In this document: positions 43,110-53,022 of the stretch, piece by piece
How the letters are laid out: every line of letters begins with the position of its first letter
How positions within the stretch are numbered: the first letter of the stretch is position 1
Origin: JAHDHW01 sp965277415
GTDB taxonomy: Bacteria > Bacteroidota > Bacteroidia > Chitinophagales > Saprospiraceae
Length of the DNA: 64,000 bases
Direction: 5' to 3'
Assembly: GCA_965277415.1 (NCBI GenBank)
Contig: CBDICS010000027.1
Span: 62,001 to 126,000 of the forward strand
Made by a program: the position numbers and the translations under genes
The notes under the pieces: generated by a model
Seen by the model: the letters and a program-made list of their open reading frames with translations, nothing else
What the model was told of the DNA's origin: nothing
Databases searched by the model: none

Positions 43110-46100
43110 ATGAAAAACATGGAACAAATGTATGAAAATGATATTGCGATCATCGGGATGGCTGGTCGATTTCCTAAAGCAAAAAATATTGATACTTATT
43201 GGCAAAACCTTGTCAATGGACTTAGCAGTGTTAGTCAGGCTGATGAGGAAAAAATTCTTACATCTGGGTTTTCTAAAAAAGTTTTGAATCATAAACGTTT
43301 TGTAAACGCAAGTTCAAAACTTGAAGATGCAAAATATTTTGATGCTGATTTCTTTGGATTATCAAACACCGAAGCGACACTAATGGATCCTCAAATCCGG
43401 TTGTTATTGCAAACAAGTTGGCATGCACTTGAAGATGCAGGTTATGCAATGAATGACCTTGATGCTGCTGTAGGCAATTTTTGTGGAATGTCTACGAATT
43501 CTTACTTGATGAGGGTTTTAAATACCAATGCTCAGACAGAGCCTGTAGATCCTTTATTATATAGAATTTTAAATGAAAAAGATTTCTTGGCAACATGGAT
43601 TTCATATAAGTTGAATCTCACAGGGCCAGCTTTGACGGTCCAAACTGCTTGTTCAACTTCATTACTGGCCATTCACCTGGCTTGTCAAAGTTTATTAAAT
43701 CACGAATGTTCAATGGCATTAGCTGGTGGTGCAACCTATAATTCAGATGATGGAATAGGATATATACATATGCCAGAGTCGATTTATTCAAAAGATGGAG
43801 TTTGTCGTCCTTTTGATAAAGATGCGAGTGGTACGGTCATGGGAGATGGTGTTGGTACAATTGTTTTGAAAAGAGCAGAAGATGCTATCAAAGATAAGGA
43901 TCATATTTATGCATTAATTAAAGGAACTGCATCCAATAACGATGGGGCTAATAAACAAGGGTATACTACTCCTAGCGTTAATTTTCAACGAGATGTTATT
44001 CTGGAATCTCTAGCCGTTTCTGACATTCATCCAGATACTATAGGTATGATAGAAGCTCATGGTACAGGAACCTTGATCGGGGATCCTATCGAAGTATCTG
44101 CTCTTACTGAAGCCTTTCGTAAGTATACAAAGAAAGAGCGTTATTGTGCAGTGGGATCTGTCAAAAGTAATATCGGACACCTGGATGCCGCTGCGGGAAT
44201 TGCCTCAATTATTAAAACGGCTTTGTGTGTAAATAAAGGTGTTTTAGTTCCTAGTATCAATTTTTCTGAACCCAATCCTTCATTGCAATTAGATACTTCT
44301 CCTTTTTATGTAAGTCAGACGCATATGCCATGGCCAGATCACTTCGATATTCGTAGAGCGGGGATTAGTTCATTGGGCGTTGGAGGAACTAATGTACACT
44401 TGATTGTTGAACAGCCTCCGGAATCGACTAAGGCTCAAACTGTCAAAGGACCGTATGTAGTTTCATTGTCTGCTCTAAACGAAGAGAGTTTGTCTTTACA
44501 GAGACAGCAATGGAGTGAATATATTGGAGCTAACCCAAACCTGCTCTTAGAAGATATTGAATTTACAAGTATATATGGAAGAAAGGTGATGCCATACCGG
44601 TTTAGTTCAGTCTGTCAGAATAAGGAAGAGTTATTGTCTCAATTGAATAATAGTCAAAAAGAAAAATGTTATGAAGGACAGGGGGATTTAGGAGAGAGTG
44701 TATTTTTATTCCCAGGGCAGGGAAGTCAATATACTAATATGGCTGCTGATTTATATAATCAAAATAAAACCTTTAGAGAAGGTATGGACTACTGTTTTGA
44801 TTATATTCAATCATTATATGAAGTTGATTTTAAATCAATGATCTTTTCTGATGATAGTACTCTATTAGCTAGAACAGAAAACACACAAATATCTTTATTT
44901 ATAGTGGAGTATTGTTTGGCGAAAGAATTATTAAGGATCGGAGTAAAACCTCATGCGCTTGTTGGCCATAGTTTAGGCGAATACGTAGCGGCATGTATAG
45001 CAGGATGTATCTCTCTGGAAGATGCTTTGAAATTAGTATATCATAGAGGGAGATTGATGGGCGGAATGCAGGGAGGTGCGATGGTTTTAGTCAGAGATAC
45101 AAAGGAGAAAATGAATTCCGTGTTATTAGATTCAGTATCTATTTGTGCTACTAATGCCCATGATAATCTTGTCATTGGAGGTACAATAGAAGATATTCAA
45201 CAACAATGTAAATTGTTTGAATTGAATAATATAAAATATAGAAAATTAAAGGTGTCACATGCTTATCATACGTCTATGATGCAAGAGGTGCTAGCGGAGT
45301 ATGAACAAGTTTTATCTGAAGTGATATTTAAACATTCTGACCTTAAGATATTCTCTACCCATACGGGTGGTTTGGTTGCTCCAGATTTATTTTGTTCAAA
45401 ACAATATTGGTTAGATCAAATTATTAAACCGGTAGAATTTTTAGATGCAGTTGAAGATATAATGAACTATCTTTCAAATCCACTTTTTATAGAAGTGGGC
45501 CCAGGTAATGGATTGTCTGCTTTTATTAAATCAATTTTTGTTCAAGAGGTCAATACTATTAGTATACTTCCAAGGCCATCGAAGAATAATAATGATCTCA
45601 GTAATTTTTACAAAGCAAAGGCACTTCTTTGCGCAAAAGGTGTAGTGTTTGAGTCACCTGAAATACCTAAAGGAAAAAGAATTCCCTTACCAGGATACGC
45701 TTTTTCAAAAAACTACTTTTGGAAACCACAACTCAATGTAAGCTATAGTGATTTTAATGAAATAAAAAAATCTTACCATCATAAAAATGATACATATATA
45801 AGTGATAGATTAAGATCTTCAGTTGAAATTAAAATTACTGATAAGGCTAAAATTCAGGATAAGGTATTAGATCGCTTAAGCAATTTGCATACTCAATATA
45901 TAAGCGACATCAAAAATATCTTTTCATCAGAAGGTGAAACAATACAAGATCTGATTGAGGTATTGTATGATGAGGTTTCATTGGATAAAGTAGACAGCTC
46001 ATTGCGAGGGGCTAACAAGATCGATAAAAAGAGAAGTCTGAGTAGTGTTTTTGTCGAACCAGTAACTGATATAGAGAAATCCATTGCTGAACACTGGAAG

Positions 46101-46328
46101 ACTATTTTAGGCTATCAACCAATAGGTGTTTTAGATGATTATTTTGAAGTTGGAGGAAATTCATTATTAGCTACTCAATTAATTAATAAAATTGTAAAAG
46201 ATACCGGGGTAGAATTAACTATTGCAGAAGTTTTAGCCAATAGTACTATTAAAGATTTAGCACTCTTAATAGATGAGAAACAATGGTTGAAAAACGATGT
46301 AGAATTATCTGGTGAGTTATTAATTTGA
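43110..46328 (+). CDS. Type I polyketide synthase module KS-AT-ACP
   Basis: A 1072-residue module. The ketosynthase (about 10-435) has Cys181 in TACSTSL, His317 in AHGTGT and His357 in SNIGH. The acyltransferase (about 530-830) has FPGQGSQYTNMA, Ser621 in GHSLGEY, and SHAYH, which points to malonyl-CoA. The carrier has Ser1018 in VGGNSLL. The 150 residues between AT and ACP show no ketoreductase, dehydratase or methyltransferase, so the added ketide would stay as a beta-ketone unless reduced in trans. It would extend the chain from the Gly module and pass it to the Thr NRPS. No TubC domain, unlike the NRPS proteins. A 219-base gap follows. Confidence 0.93.
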   Translation: MKNMEQMYENDIAIIGMAGRFPKAKNIDTYWQNLVNGLSSVSQADEEKILTSGFSKKVLNHKRFVNASSKLEDAKYFDADFFGLSNTEATLMDPQIRLLLQTSWHALEDAGYAMNDLDAAVGNFCGMSTNSYLMRVLNTNAQTEPVDPLLYRILNEKDFLATWISYKLNLTGPALTVQTACSTSLLAIHLACQSLLNHECSMALAGGATYNSDDGIGYIHMPESIYSKDGVCRPFDKDASGTVMGDGVGTIVLKRAEDAIKDKDHIYALIKGTASNNDGANKQGYTTPSVNFQRDVILESLAVSDIHPDTIGMIEAHGTGTLIGDPIEVSALTEAFRKYTKKERYCAVGSVKSNIGHLDAAAGIASIIKTALCVNKGVLVPSINFSEPNPSLQLDTSPFYVSQTHMPWPDHFDIRRAGISSLGVGGTNVHLIVEQPPESTKAQTVKGPYVVSLSALNEESLSLQRQQWSEYIGANPNLLLEDIEFTSIYGRKVMPYRFSSVCQNKEELLSQLNNSQKEKCYEGQGDLGESVFLFPGQGSQYTNMAADLYNQNKTFREGMDYCFDYIQSLYEVDFKSMIFSDDSTLLARTENTQISLFIVEYCLAKELLRIGVKPHALVGHSLGEYVAACIAGCISLEDALKLVYHRGRLMGGMQGGAMVLVRDTKEKMNSVLLDSVSICATNAHDNLVIGGTIEDIQQQCKLFELNNIKYRKLKVSHAYHTSMMQEVLAEYEQVLSEVIFKHSDLKIFSTHTGGLVAPDLFCSKQYWLDQIIKPVEFLDAVEDIMNYLSNPLFIEVGPGNGLSAFIKSIFVQEVNTISILPRPSKNNNDLSNFYKAKALLCAKGVVFESPEIPKGKRIPLPGYAFSKNYFWKPQLNVSYSDFNEIKKSYHHKNDTYISDRLRSSVEIKITDKAKIQDKVLDRLSNLHTQYISDIKNIFSSEGETIQDLIEVLYDEVSLDKVDSSLRGANKIDKKRSLSSVFVEPVTDIEKSIAEHWKTILGYQPIGVLDDYFEVGGNSLLATQLINKIVKDTGVELTIAEVLANSTIKDLALLIDEKQWLKNDVELSGELLI

Positions 46329-46547
46329 TTCCTTTTCTTAGGCGTAAATAATTCATCGCCACATAAAAAGTACCTTTTCTAGAATGCTTAACACTTATTA
46401 AAAATCTATCCCTTAAACACTGTACTTAGATTAAAGAAATATTTGAATTTTATTTTCGATAACGAAAAATTAGAATAGGCCTTTCTGATTTTGCAGTTCG
46501 AAAGATAGCTTTCAGATAGCTTCTTTAAGCACTAAATCTATTGCTCG
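46329..46547. other. Intergenic gap inside the NRPS/PKS operon
   Basis: The only gap of this size within the assembly line. It contains a TTTTCG-ATAA-CGAAAA hairpin near 46453 and a repeated AGATAGCTT near 46505-46520. A fragment similar to the inverted-repeat end at 13571 lies near 46417. An internal promoter is possible but not identified. Confidence 0.4.
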
Positions 46548-48062
46548 ATGAAAAAATTACTTAAAGAATTAAGAGAAAATAAAATTCATATTTCATTATA
46601 TGAAGAAGATATCAAATTGAAGTTTGATGGTGCAAAACCTTCTCTTGATCTCATCTCTAAGATTAGGGAAAATAAAGAGAATATAATAAAGTATTTAAAA
46701 CAAGAATCTAAGCGCTCTAGTATTCAATCTGTTATTCCCAAAACTCCAATACTGGATGATGGTTACCCTTTGTCATCTTCTCAGTACCGATTATGGATAT
46801 TGAGCCAGTTTGAAGAAGGTTTGCGAGCATATAACATTACGCATCAGATCGAATTAAATGGAGGTTTTGATATTGACTTGTTTAAAAAATCAGTTTGCGC
46901 AGTAGTAGAAAGGCACGAAATTTTACGAACAGTCTTTAGGAAAAATAAAGAAGGAGAGATTAGACAATTCATTTTACCTTTTGAAGAAATAGGTTTTGAA
47001 ATAGCGTATAAAGATTTTCGAAATGAAGTAAATCAAAGGAAAGCCATTTCAAATTTTGTGAGTCAGGATACATATAAAATATTTGATTTAGAAAATGGAC
47101 CATTGCTGACTACTATGTTATTTCAGTTGGCAGACGACCAATACGTTTTTCATTATAATATGCATCATATTATTGGAGATGGCTGGTCTATGGGAGTCTT
47201 AGCTAAAGATACGCTGGATTTTTATAATAGCTATATTTCTCCAAATGCAGAAACAGTTTCGGCTTTAAAAATTCAATATAAAGATTTTGCAGCATGGCAA
47301 TCAGCCAGAATAAAAAGTCAAGAACTGGATAATCATAAAGCGTATTGGTTGAAGCAATTATCTGACGATTTACCTATACTCGATTTACCAACTAATCTAC
47401 AAAGGCCCACATTAAAAACTAATAAAGGGCAAATATTAGAAACCTTTTTATCCAAAGAGTTAAGCTCAAAAATAAAGATATTTACCAGACAAAATAAAGG
47501 CACACTTTTTACAAGCCTTCTTACTTTTTGGAATATTTTATTTTATCGCTACACAGGACAAAAAGATATAGTTATTGGTTCTCCTGTAGCAGGTAGGGAG
47601 CATCTTGACCTAGAAGATCAGATTGGGTTTTATGTAAATACAATTGCTTTACGCAATGTCATAGACCCCAAAATAAGTATCAAAGAAAATTATGAAACTT
47701 TAAATCAAAAAACGCTCTCTGACCTTTCGCATCAGGCGTACCCTTTCGATCTCTTAGTAGATGAATTAAACTTGTCAAGAGATACTAGTCGGAGTGCTAT
47801 TTTTGATGTAATGCTGGCTCTTCAGAATACCGGTGAAAAAGAAAGCGATGAATATATTCAATCGGAAGTTGGGAAAATCTATGATAGGGGCGTAAGCATG
47901 ACGAAATTTGATGTTGAGATAAATTTTGCAGAAGTCGGATCAATGCTCTTGTTTAAAGTCAATTTCAATACGGATGTTTATGAAAGACATATGATTGAAC
48001 AGCTTATGCAACACTTTAGCCAGTTGGTAGAAAGTGTATTGACTATCCAGATTTGCAGGTAA
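46548..48062 (+). CDS. NRPS fragment 1 of 2: TubC docking and condensation domain (frameshifted)
   Basis: A docking domain (1-55: LLKELRENKIHISLYEEDIK) and a full condensation domain with HHIIGDG at 206-212. Near 48040-48045 the frame is lost: the stretch reads TIQICR and stops, while inserting one base gives a normal LTNPDLQVNDIEFLTELE linker that continues in the next reading frame. With that repair the gene spans 46548-49939 and encodes about 1130 residues, a standard C-A-T module. Only a sequencing check can say whether the shift is real. Confidence 0.85.
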   Translation: MKKLLKELRENKIHISLYEEDIKLKFDGAKPSLDLISKIRENKENIIKYLKQESKRSSIQSVIPKTPILDDGYPLSSSQYRLWILSQFEEGLRAYNITHQIELNGGFDIDLFKKSVCAVVERHEILRTVFRKNKEGEIRQFILPFEEIGFEIAYKDFRNEVNQRKAISNFVSQDTYKIFDLENGPLLTTMLFQLADDQYVFHYNMHHIIGDGWSMGVLAKDTLDFYNSYISPNAETVSALKIQYKDFAAWQSARIKSQELDNHKAYWLKQLSDDLPILDLPTNLQRPTLKTNKGQILETFLSKELSSKIKIFTRQNKGTLFTSLLTFWNILFYRYTGQKDIVIGSPVAGREHLDLEDQIGFYVNTIALRNVIDPKISIKENYETLNQKTLSDLSHQAYPFDLLVDELNLSRDTSRSAIFDVMLALQNTGEKESDEYIQSEVGKIYDRGVSMTKFDVEINFAEVGSMLLFKVNFNTDVYERHMIEQLMQHFSQLVESVLTIQICR

Positions 48063-49939
48063 ATGACATTGAGTTTCTGACGGAGCTAGAGCAGAAAGAA
48101 CATATTGATCGCTATAACTATTCAAAAGTAGCTTTCCCTAAGGAGAAGACAATCGTTGATTTGTTTTATGAAAAAGCACAACAGTATCCTGATAATATTG
48201 CGCTTACTTGTGAAAATAATTCACTCACTTATCAACAATTAGATGAACTTTCCAATCAATTAGCACAATATCTACAAGCACAATGTAATATAAATTCAGA
48301 TGATTTAATTGGTGTTCAACTAGATCGCAACGAATGGATAATAATTGCTATTCTTGGAATTTTAAAAGCAGGAGGAGCCTATGTTCCGATAGATAATGAT
48401 TTACCTCAGGAGCGTATTGACTATATGATAGAAGATAGTAATTGTAAGCTACTTTTAAATCAGGATGAAGTCGATAAATTCTTTAATACAAGAGACAAGT
48501 ATTCAATAAATCAGGTTGCTAATTCTATTCGACCCAATAGCTTAGCTTATGTGATTTACACTTCTGGGACAACAGGTAAGCCTAAGGGGACTTTACTAGA
48601 ACATAGAAATGTGGTTCGATTGCTTTTCAATGATGAAAACAGATTTGATTTTAATGCGGAGGATGTCTGGTGCCTCTTTCATGCCTACTGTTTTGACTTT
48701 TCAGTTTGGGAGATTTTTGGCGCTTTGTTATATGGAGGAAAACTCGTAGTTGTTCCAAAAGAAACGACAAGAGATATGAACCGTTTCTCCAAACTACTTG
48801 AAATGGAAAGCGTGACTGTTCTTAATCAGACCCCTACTGCATTTAAAATGCTTCAGGAAGAAGTGTTTAGAACTCAAACTAAATTAGCGGCCAGATATTT
48901 GATTTTTGGAGGAGAAGCTTTAAATACGGATACATTGGAAAAGTGGAAGAAAGAATTTCCATCTTGTAAAATTATCAATATGTATGGTATCACAGAAACC
49001 ACCGTTCATGTTACCTATAAAGAAATAACAGAAGAAGATATTCAATCAACAGTTAGTAATATCGGCGTACCGATTCCCACTTTAGGTACGATTGTACTTG
49101 ACGAAAACCAGAAGATTGTACCAGAAGGAGTGATGGGGGAATTATGTGTTTATGGTAAAGGTTTGGCGAGAAGCTATTTGAATAAGCCAGATCTTACTAA
49201 TGATCGTTTCATTGATTATGAAAATAAAATATTAGGTAAGGTTCGTATTTACAAGAGCGGAGATTTCGTAAAGGTGCTTCCAAACGGAGATTTGGCTTAT
49301 TTATCTAGAATAGATAAGCAAGTAAAAATAAGAGGCCATCGGATAGAATTAGGAGAGATAGAGACAGCCATAAGGAGTGCTGAAGAAATAAAAGATTGTG
49401 TAGTATATCCTAAAAATAATAAAGAAGGAAAAACTTTAGTCGCCTACTTAGTTTATGAATCTGATAAATTGATAGAAAAAGCAATCCTTAAGAAATATCT
49501 TCAAAAGCACTTGCCAGAATATATGATTCCAGGGTTTTATGTTGTTCTGGATCAAATCCCCCTTACTTCTAATGGGAAAGTGAATAGAAAGATGTTGCCG
49601 GATATTACAGATGGTGATATTATAAAGAGTGAGTATGTCCAACCTCAAAACGAGATGGAAGAGATGATAATTGAGATCATAAAAGAGGAACTAGAAGGGC
49701 GAGTTGCAAGGGTTGGTGTGACTGATAATTTCTTTGACTTGGGTTTGGATTCATTTTCATTAATAACAATTCTGAATAAAATCAATTCAAGACTGGCTAT
49801 AGAACTAAAAGCGCTTGACCTATTTAAGTATCCGAATGTACAAAGTTTGATACAAAATGTTCTGAACCTTGAAGTAGAAGAGGATCTCCATTCAGTAAAT
49901 ATTTCTGAAGACATAGATAGTATGGTAGACATATTTTGA
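48053..49939 (+). CDS. NRPS fragment 2 of 2: adenylation (Thr-type) and carrier domains
   Basis: A 628-residue continuation of the condensation domain before it. The adenylation domain (about 20-500) has YTSGTTGKPKG near residue 168, and its pocket residues read DFWNIGMVHK, which I recall as the standard threonine code. The carrier domain has Ser567 in LGLDSFS, a departure from the usual LGGHSL that is still compatible with function. If the one-base shift before it is real, this protein would lack its condensation and docking domains and would need a new start; TTG/ATG codons near 48053 do not have a clear ribosome site. Confidence 0.88.
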   Translation: MQVNDIEFLTELEQKEHIDRYNYSKVAFPKEKTIVDLFYEKAQQYPDNIALTCENNSLTYQQLDELSNQLAQYLQAQCNINSDDLIGVQLDRNEWIIIAILGILKAGGAYVPIDNDLPQERIDYMIEDSNCKLLLNQDEVDKFFNTRDKYSINQVANSIRPNSLAYVIYTSGTTGKPKGTLLEHRNVVRLLFNDENRFDFNAEDVWCLFHAYCFDFSVWEIFGALLYGGKLVVVPKETTRDMNRFSKLLEMESVTVLNQTPTAFKMLQEEVFRTQTKLAARYLIFGGEALNTDTLEKWKKEFPSCKIINMYGITETTVHVTYKEITEEDIQSTVSNIGVPIPTLGTIVLDENQKIVPEGVMGELCVYGKGLARSYLNKPDLTNDRFIDYENKILGKVRIYKSGDFVKVLPNGDLAYLSRIDKQVKIRGHRIELGEIETAIRSAEEIKDCVVYPKNNKEGKTLVAYLVYESDKLIEKAILKKYLQKHLPEYMIPGFYVVLDQIPLTSNGKVNRKMLPDITDGDIIKSEYVQPQNEMEEMIIEIIKEELEGRVARVGVTDNFFDLGLDSFSLITILNKINSRLAIELKALDLFKYPNVQSLIQNVLNLEVEEDLHSVNISEDIDSMVDIF

Positions 49940-49965
49940 AAAGGTCTAAAATTAAAATATAAAAC

Positions 49966-52900
49966 ATGAATACAGTCAATAGAAAAAAAGATATCGCCGT
50001 TATTGGAATGTCAGGGGTCTTTCCGAAGTCGAAAGATTTATCAATTTTTTGGGACAATTTGATTAATGGAAAAGAGCTAATTCATTTTTATGATCCAGAG
50101 GACTTGGATCAAGATTTATTAAAAATACCTAACTATATTCCTGTAGGATCATTTATTGATCATTCAGATAGTTTTGATTATAAATTCTTTGCTTATACGC
50201 GGGCGGAAGCAGCATTGATGGATCCTCAGATTAGGATTATGCATGAGCAAGTATATGGATCTTTAGATAATGCTGGATATGCTAATCGCCTTGATGAAAA
50301 TACTATTGGACTCTATTTATCAGCTTCTGATAATTTGAATTGGAGGTTACTTGAAATGTTTTATGCTAAAGGAAAAGTGTCGAAGTTTCTCGCTCAGAGA
50401 CTATCTAATAAAGAATTTATAAGTACACTAATCTCTTATAAATTAGGACTTAAAGGGCCCAGTTTTTATGTGGATACGGCTTGCTCAGGATCATTGAGTA
50501 ATGTCCATCTTGCTTGTAGAAGTTTATTACTAAAGGAATGCAATATAGCTGTTTCAGGTGGTGTTAGTATTCATTCTACCGAGGAGAAAGGATGCTTTTT
50601 TGAAGAAGGATTAATAGCTTCTAAAGATGGACACTGTAGAGCTTTTGATGAAGAATCTACTGGGACGACTTGGGGACAGGGAGCAGGAGCGGTTGTTCTG
50701 AAGAGATTTGAAGATGCAGTTCGAGATGGTGATTACATCTATGCAGTTGTTAAAGCAACGGCAGTAAATAACGACGGGAAAAGGAAAGTAGGCTACACTG
50801 CACCAAGTGTTGAAGGACAATCAGAGTGTATTAAGATGGCTCATAAAATTGCAGGTGTTCAACCCGAGACAATCGCTTATATCGAAGCACATGGAACCGG
50901 AACAAAGCTAGGAGACCCTATCGAAATAGAAGCGCTCAATAAAGCATTTAATTATAATACAGATCATAAATGTGCTATAGGATCTGTAAAAACGAATATG
51001 GGACATCTAGATTCTGCAGCTGGAATTGCAGGCTTTATTAAAACTTGTTTGTGTGTCGATGCTAAAGTAATTCCTCCTTCTTTACATTTTAAAACACCCA
51101 ATCCGGAAATCAATTTTAAAAACGGTCCATTCTATGTCAATACCGATTTACAAAAATGGGACAGTAAGAAAATCTTTAGAGCAGGAGTAAGTAGTTTTGG
51201 AATTGGGGGAACAAATTGCCATGCGATTTTGGAAGAATTTGAACAGATAAGAGCTTCTAAAAAACAAAATTCGTATCATTTGCTAAGGCTATCTGCTAAA
51301 ACTAAAAGTGCTCTTAATAATTATAAGGCTAGCATTAGCTCATTTTTAGAACAAAATGAAGATTGTAATTATGACCAATTGAGTTATAGCATAAACAATA
51401 AAACTCAAAACTTTCCTTATAAAGATTTTATCGTTTTTAGAAACCATGAAGATGCATTAGCCCAATTGAATTCAACTCATCATCAAATATCTGTTAAAAA
51501 TTATAATGATGTCATTTTTATGTTTCCTGGACAGGGGACACAGTATTTTGAAATGGCTAAAGAATTGTATACAGAGGTTTCATGTTTTAAAAAAATAATG
51601 GATGAGGGCTTTGAATTGTTAAGAGGGATATCAGACATAAATTACAAGCAAATCATTGGCTATGAGCAGGGTAGAGCAGATGATCCTTCTTTGATTAATA
51701 AGACCTTATATACTCAACCACTTTTATTTTTGATTGAATATGCATTAGCAAAAACACTAATGAATTTTGGTGTAAAGCCGACTTGCATGATTGGCCATAG
51801 CCTTGGAGAATATACGGCAGCTTGTGTGAGTAATGTCTTTTCCTTGGAAGATGGATTGAAAATAATTCATACCAGAGCTTTGCTAATGAATAAGATGAAA
51901 CCCGGATCAATGATAGCTGTCAAAGCTGATGCTGATAAAGTTTTAAGCTTTGTTGAAAATGATGATTTATCTGTTGCTGCAATCAATACTCCGAATACTT
52001 GTGTCCTTTCCGGGAAAAACGAATACATAGAAGCCTTATCCAAAATACTCAATGAAAAAGGTATTTCCCATTCGATTTTAAAAACATCACATGCATTTCA
52101 TTCTTATATGATGGATGAAATATTAAGTCCCTTTGAAAAGGAATTAAGCCTATTTCATTTTTCGAAACCGGAAATTCCATTTATATCTAATCTAACCGGA
52201 GAAGTGATTACTTCGGATGATTTATCCACTTCGTATTGGACAAAGCATTTGCGACATACTGTTTTATTTCAAAAAGGTTTGGAGTATTTGATACAAAAAT
52301 GGCCGTCTGATGATAATGTTTTTTTAGAAATAGGCCCGGGTAGAACGCTACTGAACTTTTTAAAACGAATATCTGCCAAACCTAATTTAAGCTTGTCAAT
52401 GCTCAAGAGTGCTAAGGAACAAAAAAACGATTTTAAATATCTCCTGAATAATTTAGGGCTTTTATGGAGAGGAGGAACAGGGTTAACTACAAATGACCTT
52501 TATCAAAAGGGTATTAAAAAAATACCTACGCCTTCCTATGTTTTTGACCGGACAAAATTGCCCACAAAAGTAAACCCATTAAAGCTCATCCAAATAGATT
52601 CGAATTCAGGGCTAGATGTGAATTCATTATTGTCAAACATTTCTACAGATACTTTATTTGATGATAAAGAAGGAGATTCATCCCTTGCGGGAGAAGAGCA
52701 ATCGGATAATCTAAGAGTAAATATAACAACAAATTACCTTCCTCCTGAAAATGAAACTCAGACAAAATTGTGTTCAATATGGAGTGCATTTCTAGGGGAA
52801 GATAAAATAGGGATTGAAGACAATTTTTTTGAACTAGGAGGAGATTCCTTAAAAGCGATGTCGATTTTGAACTCGATCAAAAAAGAATTCAATTGCGAAA

Positions 52901-53022
52901 TCCAGGTTCAAGAACTTTACGAAAATCCAAACATTAAAAATATAAGTTCGAAAATCCAAATTTCAATTAAACTGAGAAGCCTAAGCAAAAAAGGTTCACA
53001 AAAAAATAAACTTACGATATAA
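49966..53022 (+). CDS. Type I polyketide synthase module KS-AT-ACP
   Basis: A 1018-residue module of the same design as the one at 43110. The ketosynthase has Cys173 in TACSGSL, His309 in AHGTGT and His347 in TNMGH. The acyltransferase (about 505-800) has FPGQGTQYFEMA, Ser612 in GHSLGEY and SHAFH, the malonyl-type motif. The carrier has Ser961 in LGGDSLKA. No reductive domain is present, so the product extended from Thr should be a beta-keto unit. The stop overlaps the next start by one base. Confidence 0.93.
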   Translation: MNTVNRKKDIAVIGMSGVFPKSKDLSIFWDNLINGKELIHFYDPEDLDQDLLKIPNYIPVGSFIDHSDSFDYKFFAYTRAEAALMDPQIRIMHEQVYGSLDNAGYANRLDENTIGLYLSASDNLNWRLLEMFYAKGKVSKFLAQRLSNKEFISTLISYKLGLKGPSFYVDTACSGSLSNVHLACRSLLLKECNIAVSGGVSIHSTEEKGCFFEEGLIASKDGHCRAFDEESTGTTWGQGAGAVVLKRFEDAVRDGDYIYAVVKATAVNNDGKRKVGYTAPSVEGQSECIKMAHKIAGVQPETIAYIEAHGTGTKLGDPIEIEALNKAFNYNTDHKCAIGSVKTNMGHLDSAAGIAGFIKTCLCVDAKVIPPSLHFKTPNPEINFKNGPFYVNTDLQKWDSKKIFRAGVSSFGIGGTNCHAILEEFEQIRASKKQNSYHLLRLSAKTKSALNNYKASISSFLEQNEDCNYDQLSYSINNKTQNFPYKDFIVFRNHEDALAQLNSTHHQISVKNYNDVIFMFPGQGTQYFEMAKELYTEVSCFKKIMDEGFELLRGISDINYKQIIGYEQGRADDPSLINKTLYTQPLLFLIEYALAKTLMNFGVKPTCMIGHSLGEYTAACVSNVFSLEDGLKIIHTRALLMNKMKPGSMIAVKADADKVLSFVENDDLSVAAINTPNTCVLSGKNEYIEALSKILNEKGISHSILKTSHAFHSYMMDEILSPFEKELSLFHFSKPEIPFISNLTGEVITSDDLSTSYWTKHLRHTVLFQKGLEYLIQKWPSDDNVFLEIGPGRTLLNFLKRISAKPNLSLSMLKSAKEQKNDFKYLLNNLGLLWRGGTGLTTNDLYQKGIKKIPTPSYVFDRTKLPTKVNPLKLIQIDSNSGLDVNSLLSNISTDTLFDDKEGDSSLAGEEQSDNLRVNITTNYLPPENETQTKLCSIWSAFLGEDKIGIEDNFFELGGDSLKAMSILNSIKKEFNCEIQVQELYENPNIKNISSKIQISIKLRSLSKKGSQKNKLTI

